A DNA stretch of 64,000 nt, taken from NCBI RefSeq assembly GCF_003862475.1, contig NZ_RRCO01000004.1, positions 174,962 to 238,961 of the forward strand, written 5' to 3'. The notes beneath the pieces are model-generated. The model searched no databases. It saw only the letters and a program-made list of their open reading frames with translations, and was not told where the DNA came from. The position numbers and the translations under genes were made by a program. The DNA is from Lachnoanaerobaculum gingivalis. Its GTDB lineage: Bacteria; Bacillota; Clostridia; Lachnospirales; Lachnospiraceae. How positions within the stretch are numbered: position 1 is the stretch's first letter; every line of letters starts with the position of its first letter. Positions 15,603 through 23,499 of this stretch are shown here, piece by piece.

Positions 15603-16445
15603 GTGAATATTATCAAGTCGTTTAACAATACGATTGATTATCTTGAAACAGTTCTTGATGATGAAATTTACGAAAAGAAAGTAACTCAGTTATCCGGATA
15701 TTCGTATTCAATGTTCAGTCGCTTGTTTTCCATTCTGACTGAAACAACACTCTCAGAATATTTAAGAAGCAGAAGATTGACAGAAGCAGCCGTTATATTA
15801 AGAGATACGGATGATAAGATTATTGATGTTGCTTTCAAATTCGGATACGAGTCATCAGATTCATTTGGAACAGCATTTAAGAATTTTCATGGATTTACTC
15901 CCTCTGAGGTAAGAAATGGGAAACCGTTCAAATTAGTATCACGAGTGCAATTAACACTCAGTGTAAGAGGAGGAAGAAGTATGAATATTACAATTCAAAA
16001 GAAAAAAGCATTTGCAGTTGCAGGTGTAAATGAACAAAGCATCAATTCATCATTATGTCCAAGTGTATGGAATAAGCTATATAAAAAATATAGCTACGAT
16101 GAACTTGCAAGTTTGGGAAGCGGTCAAAGTATGGGCGTTTGTCATGATATAGAAAATCCAAGCAAAATAAACTACATGGCAGGCTATATTGTTAATGATG
16201 TAGACAAAGCCATAAGCATGGGTTTAGATGTTTTGGAAGTGGAAGAAGCAGAGTATGCCGTTGTAGAGTTAATAGGAAGTGTTCCGGATTGCATTCATAA
16301 CGGGTGGAAATATGCGATGGAAGTATTCTTCCCTGAGCATGAATATGTTCATTCAGGAAAACCTGACTTTGAATATTATTACGAAGGTGATATGGATAGT
16401 AAAGACTATAAAATGGAACTTTGGATTCCTATAACTAAAGCTTAA
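15603..16445 (+). CDS. AraC-family regulator with GyrI-like effector domain
   Basis: A 280-residue regulator. An AraC DNA-binding domain occupies about residues 1-110 (two helix-turn-helix units; the second contains IIDVAFKFGYESSDSFGTAFKNFHGFTP, seen as FGYESSDSF and FHGFTP). A GyrI-like small-molecule binding domain fills about 125-280, starting IQKKKAFAVAGV and ending DYKMELWIPI. This layout is that of Rob/SoxS-like and BltR-like multidrug sensors. Start GTG 15,603, seven bases after AAAGGGGG. Probably controls an efflux or detoxification gene; the neighbour to the left is only a VOC remnant. Confidence 0.87.
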   Translation: MNIIKSFNNTIDYLETVLDDEIYEKKVTQLSGYSYSMFSRLFSILTETTLSEYLRSRRLTEAAVILRDTDDKIIDVAFKFGYESSDSFGTAFKNFHGFTPSEVRNGKPFKLVSRVQLTLSVRGGRSMNITIQKKKAFAVAGVNEQSINSSLCPSVWNKLYKKYSYDELASLGSGQSMGVCHDIENPSKINYMAGYIVNDVDKAISMGLDVLEVEEAEYAVVELIGSVPDCIHNGWKYAMEVFFPEHEYVHSGKPDFEYYYEGDMDSKDYKMELWIPITKA

Positions 16446-16484
16446 AAAAAACGGTATGTCTAAACCATCGAATAGTGTAAAAAC

Positions 16485-16532
16485 AAAGCACATAACTTTA
16501 AGATTATAGAATCTTTCAGATATGTGCTTTTT
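16485..16532 (+). terminator. Rho-independent terminator
   Basis: Perfect 10-bp stem AAAGCACATA (16,485-16,494) with TATGTGCTTT (16,521-16,530), T-rich tail, and an inner hairpin AGATT-ATAG-AATCT (16,501-16,514). Ends the AraC-type gene. Confidence 0.75.
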
Positions 16533-16662
16533 CTGTATTCAGTAATTTTGTTGGAAAAGTTTTTCTACAGGCCGGGACTAAAATATGGACTGAATATAAA
16601 AAGTACAGTAAAATCTATATTAGAAATGTTTCTGGGAAATATTCCGGGAGGGGAACTAAAGG

Positions 16663-16909
16663 ATGAAGATAGATATTGTTAAAACGAAAGAGTAATACAA
16701 TTCATTGTCCTCAGATATGCTATGTGACTGTGATTATTGCAAATTGTACTATGTTAAGTCACGAAAAGAATTTTCGGAATGATAATTCATATTATGTTGG
16801 AGATTTTAACATAAAGATTGCAGATTCACACCCATATACCGGAATTAGTGATGAGCATTTTGTGCTGGAAGTAATCCCTATGAATTCTATGAAATTATCT
16901 ATTAACTGA
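16663..16909 (+). pseudogene. Remnant of a small cysteine-rich (CDCxYC) protein gene
   Basis: ATG 16,663 with an excellent GGGAGGGG opens MKIDIVKTKE and stops at TAA 16,693. The same frame continues YNSLSSDMLCDCDYCKLYYV to a second stop. The C-terminal part (GDFNIKIADSHPY, GISDEHFVLEVIPM) is in another frame. Together these parts resemble a small Firmicute protein with a CDC-x-YC metal-binding signature. At least one nonsense codon, a frame change and a central deletion. The 216 bases before it (after the AraC stop) hold only the terminator and no recognisable gene. Confidence 0.6.
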
Positions 16910-16959
16910 TAATTTAGGTTTGTAGAAATAAAGTATATAAATTTACGGAGGTAAAGGAA

Positions 16960-17280
16960 ATGAAAAAAATAAGAGAAATGTCGGTTTACTTAATAGTGAT
17001 AACCTTAGCTTTTTATGTGTTGCCTGTTTTCATTAATGATACAGGAACCGGTATATTCTTCTTACTTATTTTAACTCCGATTATTTGTTTTGTAACTTCT
17101 ATCATTTATGGAATTAGACATTCTTTTAACTTGATATTTTTATTGCTAATTATGGCACTCTTTATTCCGACCATATTTATATTTTATAATGAAAGTGCAG
17201 CTGTTTATGTATTAATATACGGTATAATTGCAACAATAGGAAATCTTTTGGGAAGCTTAATTAAAAAAATTAGTAATTAA
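16960..17280 (+). CDS. Small integral membrane protein, four transmembrane segments
   Basis: A 106-residue, very hydrophobic protein with four predicted membrane helices (about residues 8-24, 30-50, 54-74, 81-100) joined by short loops and a basic C-terminus KKISN. No family recognised. ATG 16,960 follows GGAGGTAAAGG. Single-gene unit, bounded downstream by a cassette-boundary repeat. Short membrane proteins like this are frequent in cassette arrays. Confidence 0.7.
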   Translation: MKKIREMSVYLIVITLAFYVLPVFINDTGTGIFFLLILTPIICFVTSIIYGIRHSFNLIFLLLIMALFIPTIFIFYNESAAVYVLIYGIIATIGNLLGSLIKKISN

Positions 17281-17316
17281 GAAATCTCTGTTTGATAAGC
17301 AGGGTAATTAGAATTT
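17281..17316 (+). repeat. Intergenic cassette-boundary repeat (copy at 17281)
   Basis: Copy with CTGTTTGATAAGCAGGGTAA and TTAGAATTT, starting directly after the stop of the membrane protein gene. The following 50 bases up to ATG 17,367 are a leader also found at 12,190-12,229. Confidence 0.6.
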
Positions 17317-17366
17317 AGTGTGGTTCAATAAGAGAGAATAAAAAACTATAGATATGGAGGAATATT

Positions 17367-17822
17367 ATGCTTAGAGTGTGGTTTGGTGATAGAGATAATG
17401 TAATATATAATACATCGGTATATTTTAGAAACAGATATAAAGACGGTTGGATTACAGATGAATTTGCAAAAGCTGCTATTAAAGATATTGACAGATCTGA
17501 AGTATTGGATGCAAATACTATTCAAAGCCCTGTTTTGGGACAAATTCCGCCGGATAAACTGTCAGGTGGTGTAAAGGCTTTGATTCTTATGAAAAATGAA
17601 CCGGGTAAGACGTTTAATGCATCCAACTGTGGAGATAATTGCTCAAAATGGATACTGAAGCTTGGTAAAGAACAGGATTTCACGATAGCCCTATATCATA
17701 TAATGGATTTTGGAAAGGAAGATTTTGAAATCCGTATTTTAAATGATAGAAAACTAATAGTGCATAATATGAGAGAGTTTTTAGATGCAGCGGATAAATA
17801 TCTTAAGGAGAATATGCAGTAA
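17367..17822 (+). CDS. DUF4869 domain protein
   Basis: A 151-residue protein beginning MLRVWFGDRDNVIYNTSVYF, the typical start of DUF4869. It is mostly beta-rich with a conserved CGDNCSKWIL segment near residue 90 and a helical end. Function unknown. ATG 17,367 follows GGAGG. Its last base overlaps the start of the ATPase gene (17,822), so the two proteins are made together and probably act together. The 5' part of this gene is also present as a dead copy at 12,230. Confidence 0.75.
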   Translation: MLRVWFGDRDNVIYNTSVYFRNRYKDGWITDEFAKAAIKDIDRSEVLDANTIQSPVLGQIPPDKLSGGVKALILMKNEPGKTFNASNCGDNCSKWILKLGKEQDFTIALYHIMDFGKEDFEIRILNDRKLIVHNMREFLDAADKYLKENMQ

Positions 17823-18787
17823 TGATTGGTAGGGTAAGTATTAAGATAAGCAATCAAAGAAACTCTTATAAATTCACACTAAATCGGAATATTACTATTC
17901 TTCGTGGAGACAGCGGCACAGGAAAGACCACATTGTATGATATGATTAGAGATTACAACAATCTGGGAAAAGAAAGCGGAGTAAAGATTAGCGGTGGTAA
18001 TATAGTAACGTTAGAAGGGAAAAATTGGGAAGACGAACTTGATAAGTTGAGTAACTCTGTTGTAGTGATTGATGAAGGAAGCAAGTTTGTTTTTTCAAAG
18101 GAATTTGCAAGCAAGGTAAAGGGTTGCAATAATTACTTCCTAATAATAACAAGAAGTTACCTTTCACAGTTGCCATATAGTGTGGATGAAATATATCGTA
18201 TTAAGGGTACCGGAAAGAACAAAGAATTTGAGAGAGTTTATACTGATATTGATAAATTTTATGATAATCCTGATCCAAATAGATTTCCATTCAGGCCGGA
18301 TATTATTATTACAGAAGACAGCAAGTCCGGATATGAGTTTTTCTTAGAAACTATAAAAAACACATATATAAAATGTGAAGCAGCAGGAGGAAAGTCTAAA
18401 ATTAAAGGACTTTTGAAAAAATATAAGAATTTTAATATCATTATTGTAGCAGATGGTGCTGCTATTGGGTGTGAGATGGAGAGCCTTGTAAAAGAACAAG
18501 AACTCAGTTATGGTAAGCTGGCATTATTTTTGCCGGAGTCCTTTGAATGGCTGATTTTAAAATCCGGTATATTTGGAGATAGCACAGGAATAACAGAGAC
18601 CTATATTTATGCTGACAGTAAAAAATATGAGAGTTGGGAACAGTATTTTACAGATTTATTGATGAAATTAAGTGAAAAGGATTCTTATAAGAAATATAGT
18701 AAAGTAAAATTACCTTTATACTACATACAGCCGGACATAAGGGAAAAAATAATGATGCAGATTCCACATATTAAGTTGGATAAGTAA
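17822..18787 (+). CDS. P-loop ATPase with a Toprim-like C-terminal region, partner of DUF4869
   Basis: A 321-residue protein. Walker A GDSGTGKTT at residues 29-37 and Walker B VVVIDEGSKF at 80-89 define a compact N-terminal ATPase. The second half has a strand ending in acid (IIITEDSKS, E165), then NIIIVADGAAIGCEME (D211), an arrangement reminiscent of Toprim nuclease or primase folds, although the canonical DxD is not seen. Translationally coupled to DUF4869. I know of DUF4869/ATPase pairs in Clostridia but not of a demonstrated function. An OLD-like ATPase-Toprim defence role is an inference only. Confidence 0.65.
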   Translation: MIGRVSIKISNQRNSYKFTLNRNITILRGDSGTGKTTLYDMIRDYNNLGKESGVKISGGNIVTLEGKNWEDELDKLSNSVVVIDEGSKFVFSKEFASKVKGCNNYFLIITRSYLSQLPYSVDEIYRIKGTGKNKEFERVYTDIDKFYDNPDPNRFPFRPDIIITEDSKSGYEFFLETIKNTYIKCEAAGGKSKIKGLLKKYKNFNIIIVADGAAIGCEMESLVKEQELSYGKLALFLPESFEWLILKSGIFGDSTGITETYIYADSKKYESWEQYFTDLLMKLSEKDSYKKYSKVKLPLYYIQPDIREKIMMQIPHIKLDK

Positions 18788-18914
18788 AGCGTAATATGAA
18801 AAGAAATAAATTGTAGTTACTATTGTTTATGATACTTTTTTATCCTTAATTTGAAAATTTAGTACGTAAATAACAAGACATCTTTTAGTATGCTTATTAA
18901 AAAAAGTGATTAAG

Positions 18915-18950
18915 AAATTCCGGTTTACTGGTCCGGGTAAATTTGAAGTT
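18915..18950 (+). repeat. Intergenic cassette-boundary repeat (copy at 18915)
   Basis: Copy reading AAATTCCGGTTTACTGGTCC then GGGTAAATTTGAAGTT. The CCGG arms with flanking AAATT/AATTT form an imperfect dyad. It leads into the ribosome binding site of VOC copy 1. The preceding 18,788-18,914 holds nothing recognisable. Confidence 0.65.
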
Positions 18951-18965
18951 GTGGGAGAGGTGAAG

Positions 18966-19355
18966 ATGGATTTCAATAAGATGATTCTGGAGTTATCAGT
19001 TTTTGATATTAATAAAACAAAAAAATTTTATAATAGATTAGGGTTTAAAATAGAATATGAACGCAATGATGAAAGATTTGTTTTCATGTCTTTTCAAGAT
19101 AGTCAGTTTATGTTTGAACAAATTCATGATGATGGGTGGAACACGGGCGAATTAAGTTATCCATTGGGAAGAGGTATAAACTTTTCAATAGCAGTCGAAG
19201 ATGTTGAAGAACTTTATAAATTAGTGAAAACTCTAAATTTTGAAATATATAGAGAATTAACAAGAAATAAATATCAAGTTAATGGGGCAGAAGAAACACA
19301 AATTGAGTTCTTAATACAAGATCCCAATGGATATTTATTAAGATTTACAAACTGA
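18966..19355 (+). CDS. VOC family protein (bleomycin resistance/glyoxalase fold), copy 1
   Basis: A 129-residue VOC protein with paired beta-alpha-beta-beta-beta modules: LELSVFDINKTKKFYNRLGF first, INFSIAVEDVEELYKLVK second, ending DPNGYLLRFTN. Proteins of this size and pattern include bleomycin-binding (Ble-like) proteins, which act as drug-sequestering dimers; the lack of an obvious metal triad fits binding rather than catalysis. Start ATG 18,966 after GGGAGAGG; the frame is open further upstream through the repeat. The 3' two thirds are virtually identical in DNA to copy 2 at 20,738, while the first 45 codons have diverged. Confidence 0.82.
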   Translation: MDFNKMILELSVFDINKTKKFYNRLGFKIEYERNDERFVFMSFQDSQFMFEQIHDDGWNTGELSYPLGRGINFSIAVEDVEELYKLVKTLNFEIYRELTRNKYQVNGAEETQIEFLIQDPNGYLLRFTN

Positions 19356-19404
19356 TAACTCCCGTTTTGCTAAGTCCGGTAATTAGAATTTAAAAAATCT
19401 AATT
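19355..19404 (+). repeat. Intergenic cassette-boundary repeat (copy at 19355)
   Basis: Copy with TAACTCCCGTTTTGCTAAGT, CCGG and TAATTAGAATTT, followed by inverted repeat AATTAGA 19,381-19,387 with TCTAATT 19,398-19,404. It starts in the stop codon of VOC copy 1 and leads into GNAT copy 4. Bases 19,365-19,431 match 22,945-23,011 closely. Confidence 0.8.
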
Positions 19405-19431
19405 ATAAAAACAATAAGGGACATATAAAAT

Positions 19432-19842
19432 ATGAAATTGAAATTAGAAAATATTGAATCGAAAAGAACTCAAGAACTGGCAAATTCAATCAGAGCATAC
19501 AACAGATCCAATAGAGAACTGTCTAAAAGCGAACCACTTAATATTTATTTGGAAGATGAACAGGGGAATTTAGTTGCGGGAATGGTAGCGGAGACTTTCG
19601 GGAATTGGCTTGAGATTGAATATCTGTATGTCAGTGATGATTTACGTGGACAAGGAATAGGCTCAAAGATCTTAGAAATGGCGGAAAATGAGTCAAGAAA
19701 TAGAGGCTGTAAGTATTCATTTGTGGATACTTTCAATTTTCAAGCACCGAAATTTTATGAAAAACATGGTTATAAAGAGGTGTTTGCATTGAAAAATTAT
19801 CCTTATACAGGGGAGAGATACTATTATACAAAAGAGTTGTGA
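19432..19842 (+). CDS. GNAT family N-acetyltransferase, copy 4
   Basis: Complete 136-residue copy of the GNAT family with the LRGQGIG CoA-binding loop (71-77) and C-terminal APKFYEKHGY. It is nearly identical to copy 5 (23,012), including leader and N-terminus MKLKLENIESKRTQELANSI. The ribosome binding site is AAGGGAC. Followed not by the SAP gene but by a methyltransferase gene, so the sequence behind the GNAT stop has been exchanged. Confidence 0.88.
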   Translation: MKLKLENIESKRTQELANSIRAYNRSNRELSKSEPLNIYLEDEQGNLVAGMVAETFGNWLEIEYLYVSDDLRGQGIGSKILEMAENESRNRGCKYSFVDTFNFQAPKFYEKHGYKEVFALKNYPYTGERYYYTKEL

Positions 19843-19950
19843 TTTGAAATGCAGTTTGGAAGAGGATTGTTTACTATGATAAACAGTATAGCTAAATCAT
19901 GGTTTACCAAGGTTAGTGAATTTTTAGTTGTTATGGAGGTAAGTAAAATA

Positions 19951-20709
19951 ATGAAAACATATCAGGATATAAACAAAGAAACTATTGACAGATGGGTTGA
20001 GGAAGGTTGGGAATGGGGGAAACCAATTTCACATGATGCATATATCAGTGCAAAAAATGGAGAATGGAAAGTTTTTCTTACTCCTACATTTCCGGTTCCA
20101 CATGAGTGGCTGGGAGATTTAAAAGGAAAGAAAATCTTAGGTTTAGCATCAGGTGGAGGTCAGCAAATGCCTATATTTAATGCTTTAGGGGCAGAATGTA
20201 CTGTGCTTGATTATTCTTCAAAGCAAATAGAAAACGAATTTTTAGTTGCTGAAAGAGAGGGCTATAATATTAAAGCAATTGAAGGTGATATGACAAAAAT
20301 TTTGCCTTTTGAAAATGAAACTTTTGATATAGTGTTTCATCCTGTTTCAAACTGTTATGTTGAAGATGTGCAACATGTTTTTAACGAAGCATATAGAGTT
20401 CTGAAAAAGGGTGGAATTCTTCTTGCAGGTTTAAATAATGAGATAAACTACATTGTGGATGACGAAGAAAAAGAAATTGTTTGGAAAATGCCTTTTAATC
20501 CATTAAAAGATAAAGTGGCTAAAGAATATATGATTAAAGGAAATTCAGGAATTCAGTTCTCTCACAATATAACTGAGCAGATAGGTGGACAATTAAAGGC
20601 AGGGTTTACTCTGCTTGATATATATGAAGATACAAACGGTTCTGGTAGGTTGCATGAAATGAATATTAAAACATATATTGCAACTAAATCAGCTAAATTA
20701 TCGAAATAG
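19951..20709 (+). CDS. SAM-dependent methyltransferase (class I)
   Basis: A 252-residue methyltransferase. Motif I KKILGLASGGGQQMP (about residues 60-74), acidic loop CTVLDYSS, motif II/III region EGDMTKILPFENETFDIVFH and post-motif AYRVLKKGGILLAGLNNE are clear. The N-terminus (INKETIDRWVEEGWEWGKPIS) is the usual one for a widespread Firmicute SAM-methyltransferase of unknown small-molecule substrate. Start chosen at ATG 19,951, ten bases after GGAGGT; an in-frame ATG at 19,849 lies in the GNAT spacer and has no ribosome binding site. A single-gene unit. Confidence 0.85.
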   Translation: MKTYQDINKETIDRWVEEGWEWGKPISHDAYISAKNGEWKVFLTPTFPVPHEWLGDLKGKKILGLASGGGQQMPIFNALGAECTVLDYSSKQIENEFLVAEREGYNIKAIEGDMTKILPFENETFDIVFHPVSNCYVEDVQHVFNEAYRVLKKGGILLAGLNNEINYIVDDEEKEIVWKMPFNPLKDKVAKEYMIKGNSGIQFSHNITEQIGGQLKAGFTLLDIYEDTNGSGRLHEMNIKTYIATKSAKLSK

Positions 20710-20737
20710 ATAAATTTGAATTTTAGGAGATGTTGGT

Positions 20738-21127
20738 ATGGATTTTAATAATTTGATTCCTGAATTATCAGTTTTTGATATTCTTCAAACTAAAAAATTT
20801 TACAAAGAATTAGGATTTAAAATAGAGTACGAACGACAGAAAGAGAAATTTATTTTCATGTCTTTTCAAGATAGTCAGTTTATGTTTGAACAAATTCATG
20901 ATGATGGGTGGAACACGGGCGAATTAAGTTATCCATTGGGAAGAGGTATAAATTTTTCAATAGCAGTCGAAGATGTTGAAGAACTTTATAAATTAGTGAA
21001 AACTATAAATTTTGAAATATATAGAGAACTAACAATAAATAAATATCAAGTTAATGGGGCAGAAGAAACACAAATTGAGTTCTTAATACAAGATCCCAAT
21101 GGATATTTATTAAGATTTACAAACTGA
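20738..21127 (+). CDS. VOC family protein (bleomycin resistance/glyoxalase fold), copy 2
   Basis: A 129-residue paralogue of the gene at 18,966. First module PELSVFDILQTKKFYKELGF, second INFSIAVEDVEELYKLVK. From the codon for MSFQDSQFMFEQ onward the two genes differ at only a few bases, whereas the first 45 codons are clearly different. This one-sided similarity suggests gene conversion or recombination between copies. ATG 20,738 after AGGAGATG. Confidence 0.82.
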   Translation: MDFNNLIPELSVFDILQTKKFYKELGFKIEYERQKEKFIFMSFQDSQFMFEQIHDDGWNTGELSYPLGRGINFSIAVEDVEELYKLVKTINFEIYRELTINKYQVNGAEETQIEFLIQDPNGYLLRFTN

Positions 21128-21455
21128 TAAATTCCGTTTTGTCGAGCTAATACCTTTTAACGATAACCTTAAGCTATCATTAAAAGTTAATGGATATGTT
21201 TCCACATACGAACACAACTACTTGACATACTTAGTGTTCACTCGTTTCATATGGAATGCGTAACACTGCTTGTACGAGCAACGAAGTAGCGTAGTAGATG
21301 TAACCTCTCTTGTAAAGATTTCCTACAGTCAGAGAGTGGGGTGAAATAGTCTACTGAAAGCATAGAACATAGACAAAAAGCGAAATAGTGAAAATCATTA
21401 ATTTAAGCAGTGTAGAAATTTTATTTTTTGTAGAAGAAGGAGAAGTTGAGACAGT
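21128..21455 (+). other. 328-base hairpin-rich spacer before the FAD oxidoreductase
   Basis: No open gene on either strand. The left end (21,128-21,152) is a partial cassette-boundary repeat. A strong hairpin follows: CTTTTAA 21,153-21,160 region with TTAAAAG near 21,180, containing inner GATA/TATC. Further dyads are GAACAC with GTGTTC (about 21,208-21,240), and CTCTCT with AGAGAG inside GTAGA with TCTAC (about 21,296-21,355). The nested dyads and the abrupt change in composition suggest a structured RNA or a folded recombination site. I cannot match it to a known RNA class. Confidence 0.45.
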
Positions 21456-22937
21456 ATGGGTAAAAAAGTAGTAATTATTGGAGCAGGTGTTTCGGGGTTG
21501 AGTGCTGGAATATATGCATTGCAGGCTGGATATTCAGTAGAAATATATGAAAAAAACAAAATGCCTGGAGGTGAGTGTACAGGGTGGAACAGGCAAGGAT
21601 ATCATATAGATAATTGTATACATTTTCTTGTTGGATGCAATAAGGATGAACAACTATATAAAATGTGGGAAAATCTAGGAGTTATTTCTGATAGTTTGAA
21701 GATCTATCGTGAGCCATATTTTTATTGTATGAATATGGATGGAATAACACTACATTTGTGGAGCGATTTAGAGAAGGCAAGAAAAGAGTTTTTAGAGCTT
21801 GCTCCGGAAGATTACAAAGAATTAAATTTGTTTTTTGACTGTGCCAAAACCTTAGAGTGTGTAAAGCCACCGTGCGATTATTCGATTGCTCATATGAATC
21901 CTTTGCAATTTATAAAACTAGGAATGAGCATGAAAGATGCAAGTAAAGCAATTAAGGAATATGGAAAGCAGTCGATTGAGGAGTTTGTCAATCGCTTTAA
22001 GAATCATTACATTAGAGCAATGTTTAAAAATTACTTTAATAGCAATTTTAACGCTCTTTCCCTTGTTGCATCATATGCTTTTTTTACAAGCAACACAGCA
22101 GCTATACCAGAAGGAGGTTCTGTTGGATTGGTTGGTAGAATGCTTGCTAAATTTGAATCCCTAGGTGGGAAGTTGCATCTAGGTATTAATATTGTAAAAA
22201 TAAATATTGTAGATAGTCAAGTTGTTAGTATTCTGGGTAATAATGGAGAGGTAATCAAATCAGATAACTATATTTGGTGTGCAGACCCACATTATCTTTT
22301 CTATGACTTAATTGATGAAAAATATTTAGATAAAAATCTTAGGTACATGTATGATAATCCACAGGGCTATGTTTCTAATACATGTTATCAGGTTGCATTT
22401 GGAATATCTACTGAGGAAGATTTGAAATTACCTAAAGGAAGCATTATTTTCCCTTGTGATGAATATGATGTTGCAGGGGAAACGCACAATTTTTGTGGAA
22501 TGCGAGTTTTTGATTATGATGAGACACTATTTCCAATGGAAAAGAGAGTCATTCAATGTAATATTTTACAAAATGATGAAAATTATGCCTATTGGTTTGG
22601 ACTAAAAAATAATATTAGCTTATACAATCAAGAAAAACAGCGTCTTGCAGATGACTTGAGATTAAGAATTGAAAAAAAGTATCCACAGCTTGAAGGGAAA
22701 CTCATCGTAATTGGAACATATTCTCCAGTTACATTTACAACTTGGTGTAATGCATATAAAGGGGGTTACATGAGTTTTAATCCACAGAAAGGATATAAAA
22801 ACAAGTATGTTAAGAGCACTATTAAAGGTTTAAATAATTTATACCTTGCAAGTCAATGGATTCAAACTGGTGGAGGACTTCCTATTGCTGCAGCAAGTGG
22901 AAAGTTTGCTATAGATAATATGAAATCTCATAGATAA
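21456..22937 (+). CDS. FAD-dependent oxidoreductase (phytoene desaturase-like)
   Basis: A 493-residue flavoprotein. The N-terminal Rossmann dinucleotide-binding fold has GAGVSGLSAG (residues 9-18), EIYEKNKMPGGECTGW and DNCIHFLVG, as in the CrtI/phytoene dehydrogenase and protoporphyrinogen oxidase superfamily. The C-terminal FAD-contact region NLYLASQWIQTGGGLPIAAASG is intact. Such NAD(P)/FAD proteins in Lachnospiraceae have unassigned substrates; no carotenoid genes are nearby, so a carotenoid role is unlikely. ATG 21,456 after AGAAGGAG. Ends at a cassette-boundary repeat. Confidence 0.85.
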   Translation: MGKKVVIIGAGVSGLSAGIYALQAGYSVEIYEKNKMPGGECTGWNRQGYHIDNCIHFLVGCNKDEQLYKMWENLGVISDSLKIYREPYFYCMNMDGITLHLWSDLEKARKEFLELAPEDYKELNLFFDCAKTLECVKPPCDYSIAHMNPLQFIKLGMSMKDASKAIKEYGKQSIEEFVNRFKNHYIRAMFKNYFNSNFNALSLVASYAFFTSNTAAIPEGGSVGLVGRMLAKFESLGGKLHLGINIVKINIVDSQVVSILGNNGEVIKSDNYIWCADPHYLFYDLIDEKYLDKNLRYMYDNPQGYVSNTCYQVAFGISTEEDLKLPKGSIIFPCDEYDVAGETHNFCGMRVFDYDETLFPMEKRVIQCNILQNDENYAYWFGLKNNISLYNQEKQRLADDLRLRIEKKYPQLEGKLIVIGTYSPVTFTTWCNAYKGGYMSFNPQKGYKNKYVKSTIKGLNNLYLASQWIQTGGGLPIAAASGKFAIDNMKSHR

Positions 22938-22984
22938 ATTCCATGTTTGCTAAGTCCGGTAATTAGAATTTAAAAAATCTAATT
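22934..22984 (+). repeat. Intergenic cassette-boundary repeat (copy at 22934)
   Basis: Copy with AAATTCCATGTTTGCTAAGT, CCGG and TAATTAGAATTT, overlapping the stop of the oxidoreductase gene. Outer dyad AAATTC/GAATTT; downstream inverted repeat AATTAGA 22,961-22,967 with TCTAATT 22,978-22,984. Leads into GNAT copy 5. Confidence 0.8.
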
Positions 22985-23011
22985 ATAAAAACAATAAGGG
23001 ACATATAAAAT

Positions 23012-23422
23012 ATGAAATTGAAATTAGAAAATATTGAATCGAAAAGAACTCAAGAACTGGCAAATTCAATCAGAGCATACAACAGATCCAATAGAGAACT
23101 GTCTAAAAGCGAACCACTTAATATTTATTTGGAAGATGAACAGGGGAATATAGTTGCGGGAATGGTAGCGGAGACTTTCGGGAATTGGCTTGAGATTGAA
23201 TATCTGTATGTCAGTGATGATTTACGTGGACAAGGAATAGGCTCAAAGATCTTAGAAATGGCGGAAAAGGAGTCAAGAAATAGAGGCTGTAAGTATTCAT
23301 TTGTTGATACTTTTAATTTTCAAGCACCGAAATTTTATGAAAAACATGGTTATAAAGAGGTATTTGCATTGAAAAAATATCCCTATACAGGGGAGAGGTA
23401 CTATTATACAAAAAAGTTGTGA
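23012..23422 (+). CDS. GNAT family N-acetyltransferase, copy 5
   Basis: Complete 136-residue copy, differing from copy 4 at a handful of residues (NIVAG for NLVAG; last codons YYTKKL). CoA loop LRGQGIG at 71-77. It heads the second GNAT + SAP + DUF4846 block. The leader with AAGGGAC ribosome binding site is identical to that of copy 4. Selection for dosage, or use as a homology scaffold for recombination, could both explain five copies. Confidence 0.88.
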   Translation: MKLKLENIESKRTQELANSIRAYNRSNRELSKSEPLNIYLEDEQGNIVAGMVAETFGNWLEIEYLYVSDDLRGQGIGSKILEMAEKESRNRGCKYSFVDTFNFQAPKFYEKHGYKEVFALKKYPYTGERYYYTKKL

Positions 23423-23499
23423 TTTGAAATGTAGTTTTGAATTGGATTATTTACTATTATAAATATTATAGATAAATCAGTATTTATAGAGGAGGGATG

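Noticed and set aside
16676-16909. 77-codon open frame as a real gene
   Set aside because: A better start with a strong ribosome binding site lies upstream in another frame with stop codons; the pieces together look like a broken gene.
21296-21400. Retron or group II intron RNA
   Set aside because: No reverse transcriptase gene nearby and no recognisable intron domain V or boundary; left as an unassigned structured spacer.
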